Below are positions 55,861 to 59,466 of a stretch of 59,466 nucleotides of DNA, piece after piece. The notes beneath the pieces are model-generated. The model was not told where the DNA came from. It did not search any database and worked only from the letters and a program-made list of their open reading frames with translations. This DNA is from Streptomyces sp. SolWspMP-5a-2 (GTDB lineage: Bacteria > Actinomycetota > Actinomycetes > Streptomycetales > Streptomycetaceae). The stretch is taken from NCBI RefSeq assembly GCF_900091845.1, contig NZ_FMCI01000378.1, forward strand, positions 1 through 59,466, written 5' to 3'. Each line of letters starts with the position of its first letter. The first letter of the stretch is position 1. The position numbers were made by a program, and so were the translations under genes.

Positions 55861-58190
55861 ACGTGCGGCAGTGGTCGAGGGACCTCGCCCTGGGCGTCAG
55901 GTTCGCCCTCGGGGGCGGACGCGAGGGATGGGTCAGGGCGGTGCTCACTGCCGTCGGCGTGGGGCTCGGGGTGGCGCTGCTGCTGCTCACCACGACCCTG
56001 CCGACCGCGCTCTCCGTCCGGCACGAACGGGAGAAGGAGCGCGCCGACTTCACCTACATCTACACGCCGACGAAACCCTCCGAGGACTCCCTGGTCATCG
56101 CGGACAACGACACCGAGTACCAAGGTGCCGACATCCGCGGCCGGGTGATGGAGCCGGAGGGCGCCGATGCACCGCTGCCGCCCGGCCTCAGCTCCTTCCC
56201 GGCCACCGGCGACATGGTCGTCTCCCCCGCCCTGAAGGAACTGCTCGACTCCCCCGACGGGGCGACGCTGCGCGCCCGGCTGCCGTACCGGATCACCGGG
56301 ACGATCGGCGAGCGCGGTCTGGTCGGCTCGCACGAACTCGCCTACTACGCGGGCGCCGACGGCCTCCCGGACCGGATCAACCCGCCCGACGTGGCCCGCA
56401 TCGACCACTTCGGCAGCCCCACCCGGGGCGACGAGAGCGATCCGGTCATGACGCTCCTGATCCTCGTGGTGTTCGTGGTGCTGCTGATGCCGGTCGGGGT
56501 GTTCATCGCCGCCGCCGTGCGCTTCGGCGGCGAGCGACGCGACCGCAGGCTCGCCGCGCTGCGGCTGGTCGGCTCCGACAGCCGGATGGTGCGCAGGATC
56601 GCGGCGGGCGAGGCGATGGCGGGCGCACTGCTCGGACTCGTGCTCGGCGCGGCCTTCTTCCTGGTCGCCCGGCAGATCGTCGGCACCGTCGAGGTCTTCG
56701 GGATCAGCGTGTTCCCGAGCTACCTCACCCCGCACCCCGCGCTCGTCCTGCTGGTGGCGGTGGCCGTCCCGGCGGCCGCGGTGGGCGTGACGCTGTTCGC
56801 GCTGCGCGGGGTCGTCATCGAACCGCTCGGCGTGGTGCGGACGGCGAAGCCCGCCCGGCGCCGCCTGTGGTGGCGGCTGCTGCTGCCGGTGGCCGGCCTC
56901 GCGGCCCTCGCCCCGATGATCGGCCAGGGGCGCGGCGGCGGCGACTTCAACGAGTACCTGGTCGTCGGCGGCGTCCTGCTGCTGCTCGTCGGCATCACCG
57001 CGCTGCTGCCCTGGTTCGTGGAGACCGTCGTCGGACGGCTCGGACAGGGCGCGGTCTCCTGGCAGCTCGCGGTCCGCAGGCTCCAGTTGAGCAGCGGCTC
57101 GGCGGCCAGGATGGTCAACGGCATCGCCGTGGCGGTGGCGGGCGCCATCGCCCTCCAGATGCTCTTCGCCGGGGTGGACTCCCAGTACAGCAAGTGGACC
57201 GGCAACGACCTGACCCGCGCCCAGATGGAGATCCGGGCGACCGGCGCGGCCCCGGTCGCCGAGATCGCCGAGGGCATGCGCGCCACCGAGGGCGTGCGGG
57301 GGGTCGTCTCGATCGCCGACGCCGATGTCGGCGACGCCCGCGACGAGCCCGAGCACAGCGCCCAGGTCAGCGTCGGCGACTGCGCGTCGCTGCGCGAGGC
57401 GGCGATCCTGCCGTCCTGCCGCGAGGGCGACGTCTTCTACCTGGCGGACACCGCGGACGACACCGAGACCGGGAAGCTCCTGACGTCCGGGAAGCAGCTG
57501 TACCTCAACCCGGCCTACGGCAGCGGCGACAGCCAGGCGGGCACGGTCGGCTGGCGCCCGCCGAAGGACCTGAAGCAGGCCAGGAGCAGGCCCGACCCGA
57601 CCGGCGTCGAGCGCAGCGGCTTCCTGATCACCCCGAGCGCGCTGCCGAGCGGCGCGGCGGACGGGCTGCGCGGAGTGGTCTACCTGTCCCTCACGCCGGG
57701 CGCGGAGGACGCGCAGGAGCAGGTGCGCAACACGGCCGCCCGGCTCGACGCCCTGCTGCGCCCGGAGACGCTGGTCTCCAAGAAGCGCACCGCGGAGTTC
57801 AGTTCGCTGCGCACCGGGCTGTTCGTGGGCGCCGCGTGCGTGCTCGCGCTGATCGGCGCGAGCCTGCTGGTGGGGCAGCTCGAGCAGTTGCGGGAGCGCC
57901 GGAAGCTGCTGTCGGCGCTGGTCGCCTTCGGCACCAGGCGCCGCACGCTGGGCCTGTCGGTGTTCTGGCAGTCGGCGCTGCCGATCGGCCTCGGGCTGGT
58001 GCTCGCCGCGGTGGTCGGGCTGACGCTGGGCACGGTGCTGCTGAAGATGGTCGGCGCGGGCGTGCGGATCGACTGGACCGGTGTGCTGGCGATGACCGGG
58101 TTCGGCGCGGCGATCGTCCTCGCGGTGACCCTGTGCAGCCTGCCGCCGCTGCTCAGGCTGATGCGGCCGGACGGGCTGCGCACCGAGTAG
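55857..58190 (+). CDS. FtsX-like ABC transporter permease, double-module
   Basis: A 777-residue membrane protein with about eight to ten helices in two FtsX modules. The first helix (AVLTAVGVGLGVALLLLTTTLPTAL) is followed by an extracytoplasmic region and a four-helix module at about 195-380 (LLILVVFVVLLMPVGVFIAAAVRFGGERRDRRLAALRLVGS). The second extracytoplasmic region at about 430-650 has a Cys pair (DCASL and PSCREG). The final helices include LFVGAACVLALIGASLLVG. It should work as a mechanotransmitter or exporter with the preceding ATPase, likely against a cell-envelope stress. Substrate is unknown. Confidence 0.93.
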   Translation: MNVRQWSRDLALGVRFALGGGREGWVRAVLTAVGVGLGVALLLLTTTLPTALSVRHEREKERADFTYIYTPTKPSEDSLVIADNDTEYQGADIRGRVMEPEGADAPLPPGLSSFPATGDMVVSPALKELLDSPDGATLRARLPYRITGTIGERGLVGSHELAYYAGADGLPDRINPPDVARIDHFGSPTRGDESDPVMTLLILVVFVVLLMPVGVFIAAAVRFGGERRDRRLAALRLVGSDSRMVRRIAAGEAMAGALLGLVLGAAFFLVARQIVGTVEVFGISVFPSYLTPHPALVLLVAVAVPAAAVGVTLFALRGVVIEPLGVVRTAKPARRRLWWRLLLPVAGLAALAPMIGQGRGGGDFNEYLVVGGVLLLLVGITALLPWFVETVVGRLGQGAVSWQLAVRRLQLSSGSAARMVNGIAVAVAGAIALQMLFAGVDSQYSKWTGNDLTRAQMEIRATGAAPVAEIAEGMRATEGVRGVVSIADADVGDARDEPEHSAQVSVGDCASLREAAILPSCREGDVFYLADTADDTETGKLLTSGKQLYLNPAYGSGDSQAGTVGWRPPKDLKQARSRPDPTGVERSGFLITPSALPSGAADGLRGVVYLSLTPGAEDAQEQVRNTAARLDALLRPETLVSKKRTAEFSSLRTGLFVGAACVLALIGASLLVGQLEQLRERRKLLSALVAFGTRRRTLGLSVFWQSALPIGLGLVLAAVVGLTLGTVLLKMVGAGVRIDWTGVLAMTGFGAAIVLAVTLCSLPPLLRLMRPDGLRTE

Positions 58191-58209
58191 GTACGCCGTG
58201 GGCGTGCGC

Positions 58210-58239
58210 GGGCCCCTCCCCCACCCGGGGGCGGGGCCC
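58210..58239. terminator. Bidirectional terminator after the FtsX-like permease
   Basis: GGGCCCC-T-CCCCC pairs with GGGGG-C-GGGGCCC (a 12-bp stem with one mismatch) across a 4-nt loop, between two convergent stop codons. Confidence 0.8.
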
Positions 58240-58248
58240 GCCCGCGTG

Positions 58249-58680
58249 TCACAGGCTGTACTCCTTGACCACCCGCCTGACCTGCGCGAAGAGCATGCCG
58301 GTGTTGACGGACCTGCGGCAGACGACGACGGCGACGACGTCCTGCTGCTCGGTCAGCCGCACGAACAGGTGGGTGAGGTTCTCGCTGTTGACCAGGATCT
58401 CCTGGAAGAAGTGGTGGTCACCGGGTGTCCCCCGGCGCTCCTTGAAGACGTCCTCGATCATCACGACGGTGCGGCCCTGGAACAGGTCGAGGGTGGCGCC
58501 CGCGAGCAGGTCGAGCACCTCGGGCGGATGGTTCTCGACGGTCTCGTGGGCCAGCAGCATCCCGGTGGCCATGTCGACGACGCCGGAGGCGACGCAGTCG
58601 GGGGCCTCGGCGCGCAGCGACTTGACCAGCCCGAGCACCTGGTCGGAGAAACCGGACGCGGTCATGTGTTTCGTCACCAT
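58249..58680 (-). CDS. Roadblock/LC7-like protein
   Basis: A 143-residue cytoplasmic protein with the alpha/beta pattern of roadblock domains: LGLVKSLRAEAPDCVASGVVDMATGMLLA, then GRTVVMIEDVF and DVVAVVVCRRSVNTGMLFAQVRRVVKEYSL. It starts 4 nt after the next roadblock gene stops (same strand), so the two form an operon and possibly a heterodimer. Roadblock proteins act with small GTPases; no GTPase is visible in the window, but the operon may continue upstream beyond the right edge. An in-frame GTG at 58677 and ATG at 58665 are alternative starts. Confidence 0.82.
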   Translation of the reverse strand: MVTKHMTASGFSDQVLGLVKSLRAEAPDCVASGVVDMATGMLLAHETVENHPPEVLDLLAGATLDLFQGRTVVMIEDVFKERRGTPGDHHFFQEILVNSENLTHLFVRLTEQQDVVAVVVCRRSVNTGMLFAQVRRVVKEYSL

Positions 58681-58684
58681 CCCC

Positions 58685-59071
58685 TCAGACCCCCTCGGGG
58701 GCCTTCTCGGTGAGGATCGCGTCGAGCCTGCGCAGCGCGGGCTGGGCCGCCCGGTGCAGGCCGTCCACGTCCAGGCCCTCGTCGCCGAGGACGACCATCA
58801 GCGCGGTGTCGCCGACCGCGTAGAAGGCGGCGCAGCCGTGGCTGCCATAGGTCACCGTGCGGCGCAGGGTGCCGCGGGCGGTCGCCTCTGCGGTGCGCCG
58901 GGCGAGGCCCAGTCCGGCCGCGGCGAGCGCGGCGAGGGTCTCGGGTTCGACGGGGTGGGCGGTGTCCGCGGCGATGAGCAGCCCGTCGGCCGCCGCGAGG
59001 GCGGTGTCGGTGATCCCGGGCACCCGCTCGCGCAGGTCCCGCATCTCCCGGGTCAGCGCTTCGTGGTCCAT
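58685..59071 (-). CDS. Roadblock/LC7 domain protein
   Basis: A 128-residue protein with a standard roadblock fold: LTREMRDLRERVPGITDTALAAADGLLIAAD, LAALAAAGLGLARRTAEA, YGSHGCAAFYAVGDTALMVVLGDEGLDVDGLHRAAQPALRRLDAIL. It is first of a pair with the gene at 58249-58680. In Streptomyces such proteins lie in conservon-type operons with sensor ATPases and GTPases; the flanking genes here do not confirm that arrangement. Confidence 0.88.
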   Translation of the reverse strand: MDHEALTREMRDLRERVPGITDTALAAADGLLIAADTAHPVEPETLAALAAAGLGLARRTAEATARGTLRRTVTYGSHGCAAFYAVGDTALMVVLGDEGLDVDGLHRAAQPALRRLDAILTEKAPEGV

Positions 59072-59170
59072 GTGCTCAACTCCCGCTGCTGCGTTCGCAT
59101 GTGGTCGGTCTCTTTTCCTGTTCTCCGGCCCGCTCCGGCGCCGCCCGGGGGCGGAGGGGCGGGCGTGCGG

Positions 59171-59466
59171 TCATCCGGGGGTGCCGCCCCGCAGCCGGAA
59201 CAGGCCCTTCCAGCCCGGCGGTTGGCGGGGCGGCGGGAGGGACCCGGTGATGCCGCTGGCGCCGGGGCTGCGGCGGGGCAGGCCGAGGGGCGCGGGCGGC
59301 ACGGCTGCGGGCCCAGGCGGCGGGGTGCGGTGCCGGATCGGGCCGGGGGGCGCGTGGACGACGATCGTCGCCGGGGCCGCCGGGCACTCCAGGAGCCCGT
59401 CGGCGAGCATCCGGGCGATCTCGACGGTGACGGTGTAGACGCCGCGCCCGGTCCTGAAGGCGAGGT
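59171..59466 (-). CDS. Partial gene, C-terminal end only (cut by the window edge)
   Basis: The frame is open to the right edge and ends at 59171, giving about 98 C-terminal residues. The first part (GRGVYTVTVEIARMLADGLLECPAAPATIVVHAPPGP) looks like a folded domain end, and the rest is Pro/Arg-rich. It lies 99 nt upstream of the roadblock pair on the same strand and may be in the same operon. The family is not recognised. Confidence 0.6.
   Translation of the reverse strand, partial: LAFRTGRGVYTVTVEIARMLADGLLECPAAPATIVVHAPPGPIRHRTPPPGPAAVPPAPLGLPRRSPGASGITGSLPPPRQPPGWKGLFRLRGGTPG

Overview
The window is a stretch of a high-GC actinobacterial chromosome, almost certainly Streptomyces or a close relative. 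Codon third positions are nearly always G or C, GTG starts are common, and the gene set is characteristic: a WhiB-family protein, DUF1707, DUF4245, DUF6542 and DUF4190/septum-form proteins, PAS/GAF-SpoIIE-HATPase phosphatases, polyphosphate glucokinase, class II FBPase and roadblock proteins. No rRNA, tRNA, CRISPR array or insertion sequence was found.

Left core block (1-19733): a large substrate-binding lipoprotein; a three-gene succinate dehydrogenase operon (cytochrome-b-like membrane subunit, flavoprotein, Fe-S subunit) preceded by a small conserved gene; a TPM-family protein without its TPM domain; a multi-sensor SpoIIE-type phosphatase and a lone HATPase; a NUDIX hydrolase; a small SPOR-like protein; a GntR regulator; a DUF4190/septum-form membrane protein; a SNF2 helicase; and a DUF1963-like protein.

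Accessory region (about 19768-33080): this lies between the DUF1963-like gene and ychF. Its left part looks like a compact metabolic or biosynthetic cluster. It has an MFS exporter and divergent HxlR regulator, then a leftward set of nitroreductase, LLM flavin monooxygenase, creatininase-family amidohydrolase, dihydroorotate-dehydrogenase-like oxidoreductase, a nucleoside deoxyribosyltransferase/nucleotide N-glycosidase-family protein and a flavin reductase. A divergent double Lrp/AsnC regulator and an extra CTP synthase follow. The gene content suggests pyrimidine-nucleotide chemistry, with the CTP synthase as precursor supply or self-resistance; this is inference. Its right part (30347-32934) is visibly richer in A and T. 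It holds a divergent regulator-like gene and a two-gene operon whose second product carries a HEPN-like R-x6-H motif, so it is a candidate small defence module.

Right core block (33127-59466): ychF, a DUF6542 protein, polyphosphate glucokinase, ispH, an APC permease, xseA/xseB, a second RutE-like nitroreductase, a DUF4245 protein, glpX, a WhiB-like protein, a DUF1707 protein, class I and class II fumarases, a DUF402 protein, a second SpoIIE-type phosphatase, a class A penicillin-binding protein, an SPFH protein with a ribbon-helix-helix partner, a PadR-ABC-FtsX operon with a near-perfect operator, two roadblock proteins and one gene cut by the right edge. Central carbon genes (sdh, both fumarases, FBPase, glucokinase) are spread through both core blocks.

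A genome habit is visible: several intergenic spacers, and two coding tails, contain short GC-rich tandem repeats. Strong inverted repeats separate many convergent pairs. From memory and unchecked, this gene order resembles the S. coelicolor chromosome around the actinorhodin cluster, which would make the accessory region an insertion hotspot.
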